DNA from: Hyphococcus sp.
Lineage (GTDB): Bacteria > Pseudomonadota > Alphaproteobacteria > Caulobacterales > Parvularculaceae
DNA length: 64,000 bases
Assembly (NCBI GenBank): GCA_028289605.1
Contig: JANQON010000009.1
Location: 620,001-684,000, forward strand
Direction: 5' to 3'
Made by a program: the position numbers and the translations under genes. Positions 52,837-62,932 of this stretch are shown here, piece after piece; position 1 is the first letter of the stretch, and each line of letters begins with the position of its first letter. Under the pieces are notes generated by a model. That model was not told the DNA's origin. It did not search any database and saw only the letters and a list, made by a program, of their open reading frames with translations.

Positions 52837-54588
52837 CTACAGGCGTCGACGAACAATCTCGCTTTCACGAAATCCGTACCGTACCGCCTTTGCTTCAATC
52901 CTCGCGCCGTGGACTGCAACGAAGGGCGTAGAATAAAGCCGCCAAACGGCGTCGACGTCGCACTCGTCGCTCACGCAGATCCGAAAGCCTATCGATGCGC
53001 CAACGGTTTCAGATTCCAGGGTCACGATAGGACCGCCCTCACTGTCGTTAATCGCGATAACCGGCGCCGCGGTCTTTGGTTGATCGCCGCCGGGCCAAAA
53101 AAGCGTCTCCACCATGTCGCGCTCATCCATCACGCTCAGATCGCCAATCCGCTCAAGATGCGCGTCAAGCGCGGCACGCATCAGGGCGCGTGTTTCGTCA
53201 TGCGCCGGGTCGCCGGCGAGGTTGACGGTCTCATCGGGGTCGTCGATCACATTGTAGAGTTCTTCCGCAGGTCGGTCCGGACTGATCAGCGCAGCTTGGG
53301 CCTTGTTCAACCCGCCCCTTGCCGCCTCCGTGCGAAGCGATTGCATTGATGCAAGGTTTTCGCGAAACGCGAGCGGCCCCAGCACGGCGCGATCGGGAAC
53401 GTCGTTCCGTATGTACTTGAAGTCCTCACTGCGCACTGCGCGACTTCGATCCGGCAACTCGTCAAGCCGGTCGCGCGCCGCGAAGACATATGATCTGGGC
53501 GGCGCGTCGCTGAGCATGTTGCGCCCATGAAGATGTTTCGGCGGATCGATGCCGGCAATCGACAACAAAGTCGGCGCAAGGTCGACAAAGGAGATGAGCG
53601 CGTCGCGCCGCTCGCCGGCGCCGCGACCATCGGGGAATCGAATGACGAATGGAACATGCAATCCTGAATCATAGAGGGTGCGCTTGCCGCGCGGCAGGCC
53701 GTCGCCATGATCCGTTGTTAAAACAACGATCGTCCGATCCAGCAGGTTGCGTTCGCGCAGATCCGCAATCACACCACCCACCCAACGATCGAGCAAATGG
53801 ACATTGTCATATTGCCGGGCGATGTCGCGACGCACGTCTTCCGTATCCGGCAGATAGGGCGGCACGGCGACCTTGGCGGGATCCGTGAACGCGAAACCGG
53901 GTCCAAATCGCGACGCATATTGCTTTGCGCGATCCGCGGCGCCGTCGGTCATAGTCGCCGTTTCAGGTCGGAACAACCGGCTTTCATGGGTGTGCGCATT
54001 GCTCAACATCAAAAAGAACGGTTTGCCCTCGACGCGATCGTCAAGCGAGACGTCGCGCCCCGATCGGTCCCAGATCGAAAACGGCGCCCCGAACTGATAG
54101 TCCGTTTTGACATTGTTGAGCGTCACAAATCCGGCGGCGCGCAGAAATTCCGGAAAGGCTTTCACATGCGGCGGCGGCACGGTTTCGTATGGGTATCCGT
54201 CCGTGCTGAATACGCCGAACGCGGTCGCGCGCTCACGGCCAAAGCTGGACGTTCGCATATGTTGGGCGCCGATTGCTTCCTGGTGCATGCCTGTGATCAG
54301 CGCCGCTCGGCTCGGCGCGCACACGCCGGAGGTCGTAAAAACCCGCGAATAGAGAATCCCCTCCGCGGCCAAACGGTCGATATGCGGCGTGCGCGCCAAA
54401 CGATCGCCATAGGCGCCGATCCGCGGACTGAGATCCTCAGCGACGATGAATACGATATTGAAACGCTCATCTTCCGTCGCAATCGTTGACCGATCACCGC
54501 AACCCGCGGCGACTAGAAATAGAACCGCAGCAGCAATGGACTTCCAGACAGGATCGGCGTTCATCAGCATCATCTTTGAGAGAAGCAT
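52837..54588 (-). CDS. Formylglycine-dependent sulfatase (lipoprotein)
   Basis: This 583-residue alkaline-phosphatase-superfamily sulfatase has the formylglycine motif C-A-P-S-R at Cys90 (SGVCAPSRAALITGMH), metal ligands in the FIVAEDLSPRIGAYG region and TTDHGDGLPRGKRTLYDSGLHVPF. A lipoprotein signal is likely (LFLVAAGCGD, Cys30); starts at ATG 54588, 54570 or 54564 are possible. It hydrolyses sulfate esters outside the cytoplasm, but needs a maturation enzyme not found in the window. It lies 134 bases after the PQQ sugar dehydrogenase fusion gene on the same strand, probably in one operon. Confidence 0.9.
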   Translation of the reverse strand: MLLSKMMLMNADPVWKSIAAAVLFLVAAGCGDRSTIATEDERFNIVFIVAEDLSPRIGAYGDRLARTPHIDRLAAEGILYSRVFTTSGVCAPSRAALITGMHQEAIGAQHMRTSSFGRERATAFGVFSTDGYPYETVPPPHVKAFPEFLRAAGFVTLNNVKTDYQFGAPFSIWDRSGRDVSLDDRVEGKPFFLMLSNAHTHESRLFRPETATMTDGAADRAKQYASRFGPGFAFTDPAKVAVPPYLPDTEDVRRDIARQYDNVHLLDRWVGGVIADLRERNLLDRTIVVLTTDHGDGLPRGKRTLYDSGLHVPFVIRFPDGRGAGERRDALISFVDLAPTLLSIAGIDPPKHLHGRNMLSDAPPRSYVFAARDRLDELPDRSRAVRSEDFKYIRNDVPDRAVLGPLAFRENLASMQSLRTEAARGGLNKAQAALISPDRPAEELYNVIDDPDETVNLAGDPAHDETRALMRAALDAHLERIGDLSVMDERDMVETLFWPGGDQPKTAAPVIAINDSEGGPIVTLESETVGASIGFRICVSDECDVDAVWRLYSTPFVAVHGARIEAKAVRYGFRESEIVRRRL

Positions 54589-54721
54589 CCATATTCCAGA
54601 TCAACGATCAAGCCGTCGGCGTTAACGGCGCGCATTTGATGCGGACGATCGTTCGACAATCGTATTGCATCGTCCGCAGAGAACGGCGTTTCGCATAGGG
54701 CGCACTGGTTTTTGCGCGCCG

Positions 54722-56488
54722 TCATCGCGTTTCATCGAGACCTGGAATGCCCAACGCCGTTTCCAGTTCGCTTGCGGGCCAGCGGCCCTCACGGTTGTCG
54801 CCGTTACGCACCAGCAGGACTTCCGAATCATGGATAGGGCCCGCATCGGCGAATGTCGCGCGCACATAGGTGAGCAACGCCGCGAGATTATTGTCGCTTA
54901 AAAACTCATGGCCGGGCATCACCTCATCATAAAGCGCGCCGTTGATGACCACCGGCCCTTCCATGCCGTGCAACACTGCGCGAATGAGCCTGCCCTTGTC
55001 GCCCGAAACCCAATCGGTGTCGGTGAGCGGCGGGAATTCGCCGGGCACGCCCCCGCCGCCAGGTTGGTGGCAGGAGGCGCAGTATTGCGCGTACAATTCC
55101 GCGCCTTTTCCTTTGCTCGCCTCCACGAGCAGCGCGCGATCGCTGGTAGGCTCGCGATTTTCCGGTCGTGCGCCGCGGTCCGTCGCACCCGTGTAGTCGA
55201 TGCGCCATATCCGCCCTTCGATATTATCAAGAATGTAGAGCGACCCGTCAGGGTGAACTGCGATGCTTTGCGGACGATAAACCGCGTTATCGCGTTCATA
55301 GAGAATATCGAATCCCTTGAAGCCGTCCGCAAATGTTTCCCATTCGCCGGTCGGCATGCCGTCGGCAAACGGAACAAATGCAACGATATAGCCGTCCTGC
55401 GGCAGCGGCGCACGGTTCCAGGATCCCTTCAAGGCGACAAATGCGCCGCCATGATACGCCTCAGGAAATGCGCGCGCATGGTAGAATGCAATGGACGACG
55501 GCGAATAATGCGCTGGAAATGTCATCAGCGGTTTTTCGTATTGCTCACAGCGCCCAACGACCTCACCGTCGCCGCCATATTCCGGCGCCAGCACTTTCCT
55601 CTCTAGAAACGGGTCGTAATAGCAATATGGCCAGCCATATTCGCGCCCCTGCTCAACACGGAAAAGCTCTTCCGCAGGGAGTTCGGCGTTCTGCTCCACC
55701 GTAAATGTCTCCGGCCACAGCGAGTCCAGACGGTCGCGCCCCATCTGGACGACAAAGAGCGCACCATAGGGTTCGTCCCAGGTCTGCGCGATCGTGTTGC
55801 GAATGCCGATGGCGTAATGCTCGCCGTCGTCGAAAGACTGTCCGACAACATCGCTGCGCCAGCGCCAAATGCCTGCATGCCGTTCGAGCTCCAGACACGG
55901 ATCGACGCCAGGCGACCCCTTCGTCTTCCATTCGGTCTGGCAGGCGTTTGATGGCGACCCGATATTGACGTAGATCCAACCGTCGGGATCCATCGCCAAG
56001 GTTCGCCCGCGGTGGCTCGATTGATAGGGAATTTTTTCGATAATGATGTCCGGTTCGCCGACTGGCGTCAGCGCGCCATTTGGCAGCGCCATCCGCACGA
56101 CCCGCTCGTTATCCACCGCATAGAGATAGCCGTCCTGATACTCGATATGAATGCGTGGAACTTTTTGCGCCTTCGGTGTCGCCACATCATGAAACGGCGC
56201 GACAACATCAATAATGTGATCGCCGTCTTCATCGCGAAGACCGAGTATATGCGCTCCCTCCCGCAGGCCGGACAGACTCACGAACATATCGCCGTCTTCT
56301 CGAATGAAGATCTCGCGGGACTCGCCGGTTCCCTCAAAAACGACCGTCGCTTCAAAACCGCTCGGCAGAACGAGTTCAGGCGCGGATTTACTTGCGCCCA
56401 CAACATCAGACGCCGCATCATCGGCATTTTCTGTTCCGTCGCATCCCGCCGTGATGACAACAAGAGCGATTGCAAGACGCACACGCAT
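54722..56488 (-). CDS. PQQ sugar dehydrogenase-cytochrome c fusion lipoprotein
   Basis: This 588-residue protein begins with a lipoprotein signal (LVVITAGCDG). Residues about 40-430 form a six-bladed propeller like the soluble PQQ glucose/sorbosone dehydrogenase group (LPSGFEATVVFEGTGESREIFI, GWIYVNIGSPSN, FDILYERD, IAVHPDGSLYILDN). From about 475 a cytochrome c domain has CASCH and an axial methionine candidate in EVMPGHEF. It oxidises sugar or polyol outside the cytoplasm and passes electrons to the fused haem. ATG 56488 is chosen for the signal; the frame continues to 56572. Confidence 0.88.
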   Translation of the reverse strand: MRVRLAIALVVITAGCDGTENADDAASDVVGASKSAPELVLPSGFEATVVFEGTGESREIFIREDGDMFVSLSGLREGAHILGLRDEDGDHIIDVVAPFHDVATPKAQKVPRIHIEYQDGYLYAVDNERVVRMALPNGALTPVGEPDIIIEKIPYQSSHRGRTLAMDPDGWIYVNIGSPSNACQTEWKTKGSPGVDPCLELERHAGIWRWRSDVVGQSFDDGEHYAIGIRNTIAQTWDEPYGALFVVQMGRDRLDSLWPETFTVEQNAELPAEELFRVEQGREYGWPYCYYDPFLERKVLAPEYGGDGEVVGRCEQYEKPLMTFPAHYSPSSIAFYHARAFPEAYHGGAFVALKGSWNRAPLPQDGYIVAFVPFADGMPTGEWETFADGFKGFDILYERDNAVYRPQSIAVHPDGSLYILDNIEGRIWRIDYTGATDRGARPENREPTSDRALLVEASKGKGAELYAQYCASCHQPGGGGVPGEFPPLTDTDWVSGDKGRLIRAVLHGMEGPVVINGALYDEVMPGHEFLSDNNLAALLTYVRATFADAGPIHDSEVLLVRNGDNREGRWPASELETALGIPGLDETR

Positions 56489-56525
56489 CGCCGGCGCTCT
56501 CTCCTTGTCTGACCGAAGCGTCGCG

Positions 56526-58472
56526 CTATTTGTCGAGGCCGGCCACGACTGACTCCGCATAGAGCAACTCACCTGTTAGGGCGTGAAAGAACTGAACGAT
56601 CACCTGAGGATGCTCATACGCCACCCAATAGGGCTCGGAGCCTTTGCGCCGGTTTTCAAAGACGTTGTTCACCTTCACCATTACGTAAACGGGGTACCGC
56701 ATGTTTCCTCTCGGGGTTCCCGAAGTGGAAAAGGTGGACCAACGGATATCGACGTCGCGATTGCCCGAGCGATAAACGCCATTTGACGGGCGCCCGCCTT
56801 CTTGACCAAATGTATGCTGATTTTCTGAGTTAATCGGGCTTGCTGTGAACTCCCACACATTGTCCGTCACCTTTGCGGAAAAGGCGTTATGGAGATCGGC
56901 GTCGATGACGAGCACGGGCTGCGGCATCGAATCCCAAAGCTCGATCAGTTCCTCCCGCTCGCTCATATAGCCGGTCCACGCCTCATCCGGGCCGACAAAC
57001 TCTTCCTGTTCTTCGCTGTAGTGCAGATGGGGGATTGCGAGGTTGACCGATGAGAGGACGACAAAAATGTCAGCGTCGCTTTCCTTCATCGAACGGATCA
57101 GCCATTCCTTCTGGCGGGCGCCGAGCATGGTCTTTTCTGAGTTCATGTCGAACGTTTCCGCCGGCGCATCGCGATTGCCGCGCGTGTCGAGTACGAAAAA
57201 CTCCACATTGCCGACCGTGAATTTCGCCCATTTCTCGCCGCCGATGGTATAAGGCGACGCTGCCGTGTCGGCCTTCGCCGGATGCGACAACCGCAGACGA
57301 TTGCGATCGATAATTTCCTCAACGCCATAGATTTGCGCGTTGGGGTCGCCGGGCCCTTTCTCCAAGTTCAGTGAACGCGGCGTGCCGTCCGTCGGCCGGT
57401 TCCAATGAATGTGGAGGATGTTCTGACGTTCCAGATCAAGCTCGCGAAAATCCGCTTCCGGATCATAGAGAACATCGCTGCCCGCTTCGAGTTGCGCCTT
57501 GCCGAACACCGTATTGAGTCGATCTTCAACCGGGTTCGACCAACCAAGATAGTCATCCCATGCGGAAAGCCCGATGTCGCGATAAAGCGCCGAGCGCAGC
57601 CGTTTCGGATTGTCGACCTGAAGATTCGGCGTCGCTGCGCCATAAACATTGTTGATGATCTCGTGGTCGTCAAAGGCGTAATAGGTCGGGACATGGCGAT
57701 GCCATTCCGCGAGATAGTTGTTGCGATCGAGGTAAATCTTGTAGTTTTCCCAAGCGCCGACAATGCGCGGCGCAACGGATACGTTTTTGGGCAACGGGTC
57801 TTCATCGATATGCCGGCCCATGCGCCATAGCCACTCCTCAACCTGCGCATGCCGCCCTTCTTCGTAGACGTAGTCGCCGGCGTGCAGCGCGAACAGCGCC
57901 TCGTCCCCATGCTGCTGCATCATCGTGCGCTGCGGCGTGTAGCCAGCGGAGCCGCCGAAGCCCATCCGCGCACACCCTGTCGCCGCAAACGAAAAATTGA
58001 AAAGCCCGCGCGGGTTGTCCTGCGCGTTGCGATACTGCGCCGCGCTCGGCAGCGTCCGGAAAGATCCGCCCATCTCCGCCTGATGGAGAATATCGCTAAA
58101 CCCGACGGCGAAATAATAGCGCGTATCCGGTTCCAGCCCGCCAAGCTCCATCCAGCCGCTATTGTCGTCTTCAATGCGCGTGCGGATCGGTTTCGATCGT
58201 TTGCTCAGACGGCTGGGTTCTGTGCCGTAATAGACGTAAACATCAGTGGGTTTGTTCGTGCGGACCCAGATCCCCATGGACCGTTCGCCGGCGCGGCCGA
58301 GCATTGGGCCGTGCGTGACCTTGCGGCCGCCCGCCTCCTTCGCCTCGCCATAGAGCGTCATCGTCATCGGCGGGCGATCTTCAGCGCCCGCAGCCGATTG
58401 CCCGCTCACCGACGCCGGCGTCGCGACAACGGCGCCAACAGCGAGTATCAAAGATGCGCGTATCGGGCCCAT
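56526..58472 (-). CDS. PhoD-like metallophosphatase/phosphodiesterase
   Basis: This 648-residue exported protein has a signal peptide (LILAVGAVVATPASVSGQ), an N-terminal Fn3-like PhoD_N domain (about residues 40-150) and a PhoD-type metal-dependent phosphatase domain. Visible motifs include LHAGDYVYEEG, YYAFDDHEI (metal ligands), FVLDTRG and VVLSSVN. Such enzymes cleave phosphate monoesters or diesters and use calcium and iron. Its start shares one base with the WD40 gene's stop (TGATG), so the two are coupled. The substrate is uncertain; phosphodiester bonds in glycans or lipids are possible. Confidence 0.9.
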   Translation of the reverse strand: MGPIRASLILAVGAVVATPASVSGQSAAGAEDRPPMTMTLYGEAKEAGGRKVTHGPMLGRAGERSMGIWVRTNKPTDVYVYYGTEPSRLSKRSKPIRTRIEDDNSGWMELGGLEPDTRYYFAVGFSDILHQAEMGGSFRTLPSAAQYRNAQDNPRGLFNFSFAATGCARMGFGGSAGYTPQRTMMQQHGDEALFALHAGDYVYEEGRHAQVEEWLWRMGRHIDEDPLPKNVSVAPRIVGAWENYKIYLDRNNYLAEWHRHVPTYYAFDDHEIINNVYGAATPNLQVDNPKRLRSALYRDIGLSAWDDYLGWSNPVEDRLNTVFGKAQLEAGSDVLYDPEADFRELDLERQNILHIHWNRPTDGTPRSLNLEKGPGDPNAQIYGVEEIIDRNRLRLSHPAKADTAASPYTIGGEKWAKFTVGNVEFFVLDTRGNRDAPAETFDMNSEKTMLGARQKEWLIRSMKESDADIFVVLSSVNLAIPHLHYSEEQEEFVGPDEAWTGYMSEREELIELWDSMPQPVLVIDADLHNAFSAKVTDNVWEFTASPINSENQHTFGQEGGRPSNGVYRSGNRDVDIRWSTFSTSGTPRGNMRYPVYVMVKVNNVFENRRKGSEPYWVAYEHPQVIVQFFHALTGELLYAESVVAGLDK

Positions 58473-59578
58473 CAGTTTTGATTGCGACGGGCGGCTTCGG
58501 CCTGAATGCGTTTGACTTCTTCATGACGGCGCGTGTTGATCAGCGGATCGTCGGACATGAAGACCCAAAGTTGCACGGTGCCGTCCTGATGCGCCGTCGA
58601 GAACAGGGTGCCGGCGTCGTTGAATTCCATGTATTCAAGCGAGTCCGAGACAGGCACGCGCAAAGCATAGGGAACGCCGTCATTGCCGATCTCATCATTC
58701 AGCAGGTGTTTCGTCGCGAAGAAATCCACCGATTTCCCGTGCCCGGCGAGACCAAGATAGCGACCGTCAGGGGTCCACGCGACCGTCTCCAATTTCTGCC
58801 CCGATTTATTCAAGCGGCGCAGCAGTTTGCCGGTCTTCAACTCATAAATGTAGACGAAGCCTTCCGTCGCGCCGGCGGCGATATACTTGTCGTCGGGGCT
58901 GATATTCACATTTATGAAGTTGGAGGATGTGTCCGGGTTGTTTGTATCAATAATATTCAGTGTCCGGACGAGGCGACCATTTTGGGTGTTCCAGATTTTG
59001 ACGTAAGGATGTCCGGATGTGACGAAGTACTTGTCATCCGACGTGAAGTCGATCTCGTTCACGGTGTCGCCGTGATTGACGCTATAAGCGAGACTCCAAT
59101 CACTGGTGCGATAGACATTCGCGGCTCCGGCGCCGTCCCTGCGCTCTTCGCCTGAGACCATATATTCGCCATTATGTGACGCCGCGAGACCGTCAATGCC
59201 TGATTTATGTTCGATTTCGCGCACGATTTCGCCGGTCTTCGCGTCAATGACGCGCATCATGTAGTCTTCGCTGACGGAAACGACGAATTTGCCGTCCATG
59301 GTCCAGGCGACGCGCTCGATTTCCTGCGGCACTTCGGTGACCCACATCTGCGCACCGTCGGACGTGCGAAAGACACGAACGGTGTTGTCGAACTTCGTGC
59401 CGGTGACGATGTATTGGCTGTCCGGCGAAAACTCGGTCGACTCAACAGAACCCAATTCTCCGTTGATATCGGCCAGCCGCGACCAGACATGGGTCATGCC
59501 GAGTTCGCCGCCGGCCTCGGCCGACGTCGCCAGGCCCCACGCGCCTGCAACAACAGTCAAAATCGCTTTCACCTTCAT
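58472..59578 (-). CDS. Exported WD40-repeat protein
   Basis: This 368-residue protein has a signal peptide (ILTVVAGAWGLATSAEAGG). The rest is a seven-bladed-type WD40 propeller with repeated text such as FSPDSQYIVTGTKFDNTVRVFRTSDG, WTMDGKFVVSVSEDYMMRVIDAKTGEIV, SPDDKYIAAGATEGFVYIYELKTGKLL and TAHQDGTVQLWVF. WD40 proteins scaffold others. It is the first gene of the minus-strand operon, and its stop overlaps the PhoD gene start by one base. Its partner may be the phosphatase. Confidence 0.85.
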   Translation of the reverse strand: MKVKAILTVVAGAWGLATSAEAGGELGMTHVWSRLADINGELGSVESTEFSPDSQYIVTGTKFDNTVRVFRTSDGAQMWVTEVPQEIERVAWTMDGKFVVSVSEDYMMRVIDAKTGEIVREIEHKSGIDGLAASHNGEYMVSGEERRDGAGAANVYRTSDWSLAYSVNHGDTVNEIDFTSDDKYFVTSGHPYVKIWNTQNGRLVRTLNIIDTNNPDTSSNFINVNISPDDKYIAAGATEGFVYIYELKTGKLLRRLNKSGQKLETVAWTPDGRYLGLAGHGKSVDFFATKHLLNDEIGNDGVPYALRVPVSDSLEYMEFNDAGTLFSTAHQDGTVQLWVFMSDDPLINTRRHEEVKRIQAEAARRNQN

Positions 59579-59796
59579 TATTGACCCCTATGTTCGGTAT
59601 TGCTGCGCCCGGAAGGCTGCCGCATTTCGCTGATTCAGTGCTTTATACTCGAACCCGGCGCCCATGCGGGAACGAAACTGACGGACGTACCGCAATGCGG
59701 ACGTTCCAGCGTGCAGAATGTGAACGGCGTTGATATTGCCGGCGGCCTTAGCCCGCTCCAGGAATAAAGACGGCGGCGATGAGAAAGGCGTGCACC

Positions 59797-60177
59797 ATGA
59801 AAAGATCACTCATGCTGGCGGGCGGTTTCTGTCTCCTCGGCTGCGCAACGGCGGAGCGGGAGCCCTTCAACCCAAGCGCTGATGCGCGCATCGGCGCTGA
59901 AGTTGAGAAAGCCTGCTACGCCACGACCGCAGGCGCCGCCGGAGCGTCCCAACGCATTGACGGCTACGCCGCATTCGTTACCGGCGATTTCCGCGAAAAA
60001 TACCTGCTTGTTTTCTCCGGCTGCCGCGGCGTCGTTGGCCCCGGCGGGGCCCCGGTGTTCGAGCTTCACGGCGACCGGTGTCTCTTCACGGGCGACCCCG
60101 TAAAAGAGTTCACCTCCGGAACCGGCGTCACGGGCAACTGCCGCATCCAGCACATTTACGAGTGGGACCGCGAATAG
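59797..60177 (+). CDS. Small lipoprotein (DUF6491-like)
   Basis: This 126-residue protein has a lipoprotein signal (LMLAGGFCLLGCATAE). The mature part has four conserved-looking cysteines (KACY, SGCRG, DRCLF, GNCRI) and a YLLVFSGC strand that resembles the DUF6491 group of alphaproteobacterial lipoproteins. That family call is from general appearance. ATG 59797 is preferred; another in-frame ATG lies six codons upstream (59779). It is on the plus strand between two minus-strand operons. Function unknown. Confidence 0.65.
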   Translation: MKRSLMLAGGFCLLGCATAEREPFNPSADARIGAEVEKACYATTAGAAGASQRIDGYAAFVTGDFREKYLLVFSGCRGVVGPGGAPVFELHGDRCLFTGDPVKEFTSGTGVTGNCRIQHIYEWDRE

Positions 60178-60180
60178 GCG

Positions 60181-61809
60181 CTACTGGCTGACGCGGATCA
60201 GCCACGCGTCATAGGCGGCCGCCATATCGCTGACGACGTCCGGATTGGCGGCGGCGACATCGCGCGTTTCCGTCCGGTCCGCGAACATGTCGTAAAGCTC
60301 CCAGACGCCGTCTTCCGCCTCGCGCTCCTCCGTATGCGAAACAAGCTTCCAACGGGTGCTCCGCACAGAACGCCCGCCGTTCCAGCGATTGACAATATAA
60401 CCAGATCGCTCGAGCGCGCCTTGCCCGCGGATCACCGCGGAAAGGTCTACGCCTTCCAGCGGCGGCGCGGCCCCGTCGGGCCCGAGCCCTGAATCGTACG
60501 TGCGCCCAAGCAGGCCGAGCAGCGTCGCGTGAAGATCGATGAGGTGCCCCGGCGTTTCAACGATGCGCCCTGCGTCCGCGACCCCGACGGGCCAGTGCGC
60601 AATCATGGGCGTCGTCGTGCCGCCATTATAGCTGTAATTCTTATAGAATCGAAAAGGCGTGTTCGCGACGCTGGCCCAGTCGGGACCAAGACTGGCCCAG
60701 CGCCCGACCGAACCAATTGGGTGTTCCGCCCCTATTTCGTCCGCAGCGTCGGGATCTGCGCGAACAAGCTCTGCGCTGGCGCCGTTATCGGACAGAAAAA
60801 CAATGAGCGTATTGTCAAAGCGCCCGCGCGCTTTGATTGCATCGATCAGGCGGCCGACATTTTGGTCGAGACGGTCGATCATGCCGGCGTATACTTCCAT
60901 ACGCCGCGCCTGGTCTTCCCGTTGTTCATCCGAAAGAGTTGACCAGTCTCGCCACTGCGCATCGGGCCGCGGATATCGCGCATCAATCAAACCCATAGTG
61001 CGCTGGCGCTTATCCCGCGCATCCGCAATAGCCTGATAGCCGGCGTCGTATGTCCCTTCAAATTTCCGGACGTTTTCTTCAGGCGCGTGCAAAGGATCGT
61101 GTGGCGCTGTGTATGCAAGATACAAGAAGTATGGCGCATCATCAGCCGACGCTAAAAAGTCGATAGCCCAGTCGGTGAAAGCATCGGTCGCATAAAAGTC
61201 CGATTGCGGCGGCGCATACCCTTGCTGGCACTGCGCATCGAAACACCACCACCGGCCGTTTTCGAGTTTCCGTGCCGGTTCCGGCTCGCCAGGGCGGGCG
61301 GCGATACCCGGATTGAAGAAATTCGCCGCCCCGTCGCGCAGACCGAAATAGTGATCGAAACCGCGCGTGATTGGATTCTCAATGCTGTGATGCTTGCCGG
61401 CCATAAAGGTCGAGTAGCCACCTGACTTGAGGCTCTCTGCGATTGTCACGCCGCCGATCATCGGCGTTCTGGCTTTGGAGTCGCGCTTGACTTGCTGTGC
61501 GTAAAGACCGGTCAGAAGCGCAGCGCGGGATGGAAAACACTTTGCCGTGTTGTGAAAGTCGACAAAGCGTAAGCCGTTCTCCGCGAGCGCATCTATATTT
61601 GGCGTTGCTATCTCAGAGCCGTATGAGCCGATATCTGAAAAGCCGAGATCGTCGACCAAAATGACGACAATATCCGGATTGACCGGATTCGGTGATCCGG
61701 TTTCGCTTTCGTCGGCGCTGACTGACTGGGACTCACCGCCGCAGGCCGCGACAAAGAGCGACAAAAGTCCCATCCCGCAATGCAGAAGCCTTTGGTTTAC
61801 CAAGCGCAT
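60181..61809 (-). CDS. Formylglycine-dependent sulfatase (second)
   Basis: This 542-residue arylsulfatase-family protein has a lipoprotein signal (SLFVAACGG, Cys23), the formylglycine motif C-F-P-S-R at Cys91 (AKCFPSRAALLTGLY), metal ligands Asp53/54 in LVDDLGFSDIGSYG, and FLSDNGAS downstream. It removes sulfate from a substrate outside the cytoplasm. It is about as different from the first sulfatase as two subfamilies are, so the two probably act on different bonds. It is downstream of the tartrate-dehydrogenase-like gene by 40 bases, in the operon that starts with GH2. Confidence 0.92.
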   Translation of the reverse strand: MRLVNQRLLHCGMGLLSLFVAACGGESQSVSADESETGSPNPVNPDIVVILVDDLGFSDIGSYGSEIATPNIDALAENGLRFVDFHNTAKCFPSRAALLTGLYAQQVKRDSKARTPMIGGVTIAESLKSGGYSTFMAGKHHSIENPITRGFDHYFGLRDGAANFFNPGIAARPGEPEPARKLENGRWWCFDAQCQQGYAPPQSDFYATDAFTDWAIDFLASADDAPYFLYLAYTAPHDPLHAPEENVRKFEGTYDAGYQAIADARDKRQRTMGLIDARYPRPDAQWRDWSTLSDEQREDQARRMEVYAGMIDRLDQNVGRLIDAIKARGRFDNTLIVFLSDNGASAELVRADPDAADEIGAEHPIGSVGRWASLGPDWASVANTPFRFYKNYSYNGGTTTPMIAHWPVGVADAGRIVETPGHLIDLHATLLGLLGRTYDSGLGPDGAAPPLEGVDLSAVIRGQGALERSGYIVNRWNGGRSVRSTRWKLVSHTEEREAEDGVWELYDMFADRTETRDVAAANPDVVSDMAAAYDAWLIRVSQ

Positions 61810-61849
61810 TATTGCGCCTCCCGAATTCGCGCCGATGTCTGCGGCGACT

Positions 61850-62914
61850 CTATCCTGTGACTACTTCCTCGACGGCTCGACCGAGCTCCGCCGTCGTCGC
61901 CTTACCGCCCATATCGGGCGTCAGGGCCGTCCGGTCCTTCAGGACGATTTCGATAGCCGCGACAATCGCAGCCGCGACATCTGCGTGGCCCAAATGCTCC
62001 AGCATCATCGCGCCGGACCAGATTTGTCCGATCGGATTTGCAATCCCCTTCCCGGCGATATCCGGCGCCGAGCCATGCACCGGCTCAAACATCGACGGGT
62101 GCTCCCGTTCCGGGTTGATGTTCGCCGACGGAGCGATTCCGATGGTGCCCGCGATGGCAGGCCCGAGGTCTGACAGAATGTCGCCAAACAAGTTCGATCC
62201 GACCACCACGTCAAACCAATCTGGGTGCTGAACGAAATGCGCGGTCAGAATATCGATGTGATACTGGCTTGTCCTGACGTCCGGGTAGCGTTCCGCCATC
62301 GCTGCGAAACGTTCGTCCCAATAGGGCATCGTGTGGACGATGCCGTTTGACTTGGTGGCGCTTGTTAGATGCCGTTTGGGACGCGCTTGCGCCAACTCAA
62401 ACGCATATTGCAACACCCGATCGACGCCGCGGCGGGTAAAGACCGCCTCTTGTACGACTGTTTCGCGATCCGTCCCTTCAAAGATGCGTCCGCCGATCTC
62501 GGAATATTCGCCTTCATTGTTTTCGCGGACGACGAAAAAATCAATGTCGTCGGCGCCGCGATGCTTCAGCGGCGTCTCAATCCCATCGAAAAGCCGCACG
62601 GGCCGAAGGTTTACATATTGCTGAAATGTGCGCCGGATCGGGATCAATAATCCCCATAACGAAACATGATCCGGCACGCCGGGAAAGCCGACCGCGCCGA
62701 GATAGATGGCGTCGTGATCTTTTATGTGTTCAAGCGCGTCCGGCGGGGCCATAGCGCCAGTTTGCGCATAGTGTTCGCAACTCCAGTCGAATTGGTCCCA
62801 GTGAAACGCAATGCCGAATCGACGGCCCGCGGCTTCAAGCACGCGCTGCCCCTCCGGCGCGACTTCTTTGCCGATCCCGTCCCCCGGGATGACTGCGATT
62901 TTGTAGGTCGTCAT
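61850..62914 (-). CDS. Tartrate dehydrogenase/decarboxylase-like (isopropylmalate dehydrogenase family)
   Basis: This 354-residue NAD-dependent beta-hydroxyacid oxidative decarboxylase is of the isocitrate/isopropylmalate dehydrogenase family. IAVIPGDGIGKEVAPEGQRV opens the protein, NEGEYSEIGGR matches the tartrate dehydrogenase (TtuC) and D-malate dehydrogenase group, and NPEREHPSMFEPVHGSAPDIAGKGIANPIG is the C-terminal signature. Substrates may include tartrate, D-malate or a sugar-acid breakdown product. It lies 18 bases after the GH2 gene and 40 before the sulfatase gene; a role in uronic acid or hydroxyacid metabolism is suggested. Confidence 0.88.
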   Translation of the reverse strand: MTTYKIAVIPGDGIGKEVAPEGQRVLEAAGRRFGIAFHWDQFDWSCEHYAQTGAMAPPDALEHIKDHDAIYLGAVGFPGVPDHVSLWGLLIPIRRTFQQYVNLRPVRLFDGIETPLKHRGADDIDFFVVRENNEGEYSEIGGRIFEGTDRETVVQEAVFTRRGVDRVLQYAFELAQARPKRHLTSATKSNGIVHTMPYWDERFAAMAERYPDVRTSQYHIDILTAHFVQHPDWFDVVVGSNLFGDILSDLGPAIAGTIGIAPSANINPEREHPSMFEPVHGSAPDIAGKGIANPIGQIWSGAMMLEHLGHADVAAAIVAAIEIVLKDRTALTPDMGGKATTAELGRAVEEVVTG

Positions 62915-62932
62915 TGCGGTTGCAAATCCGGA

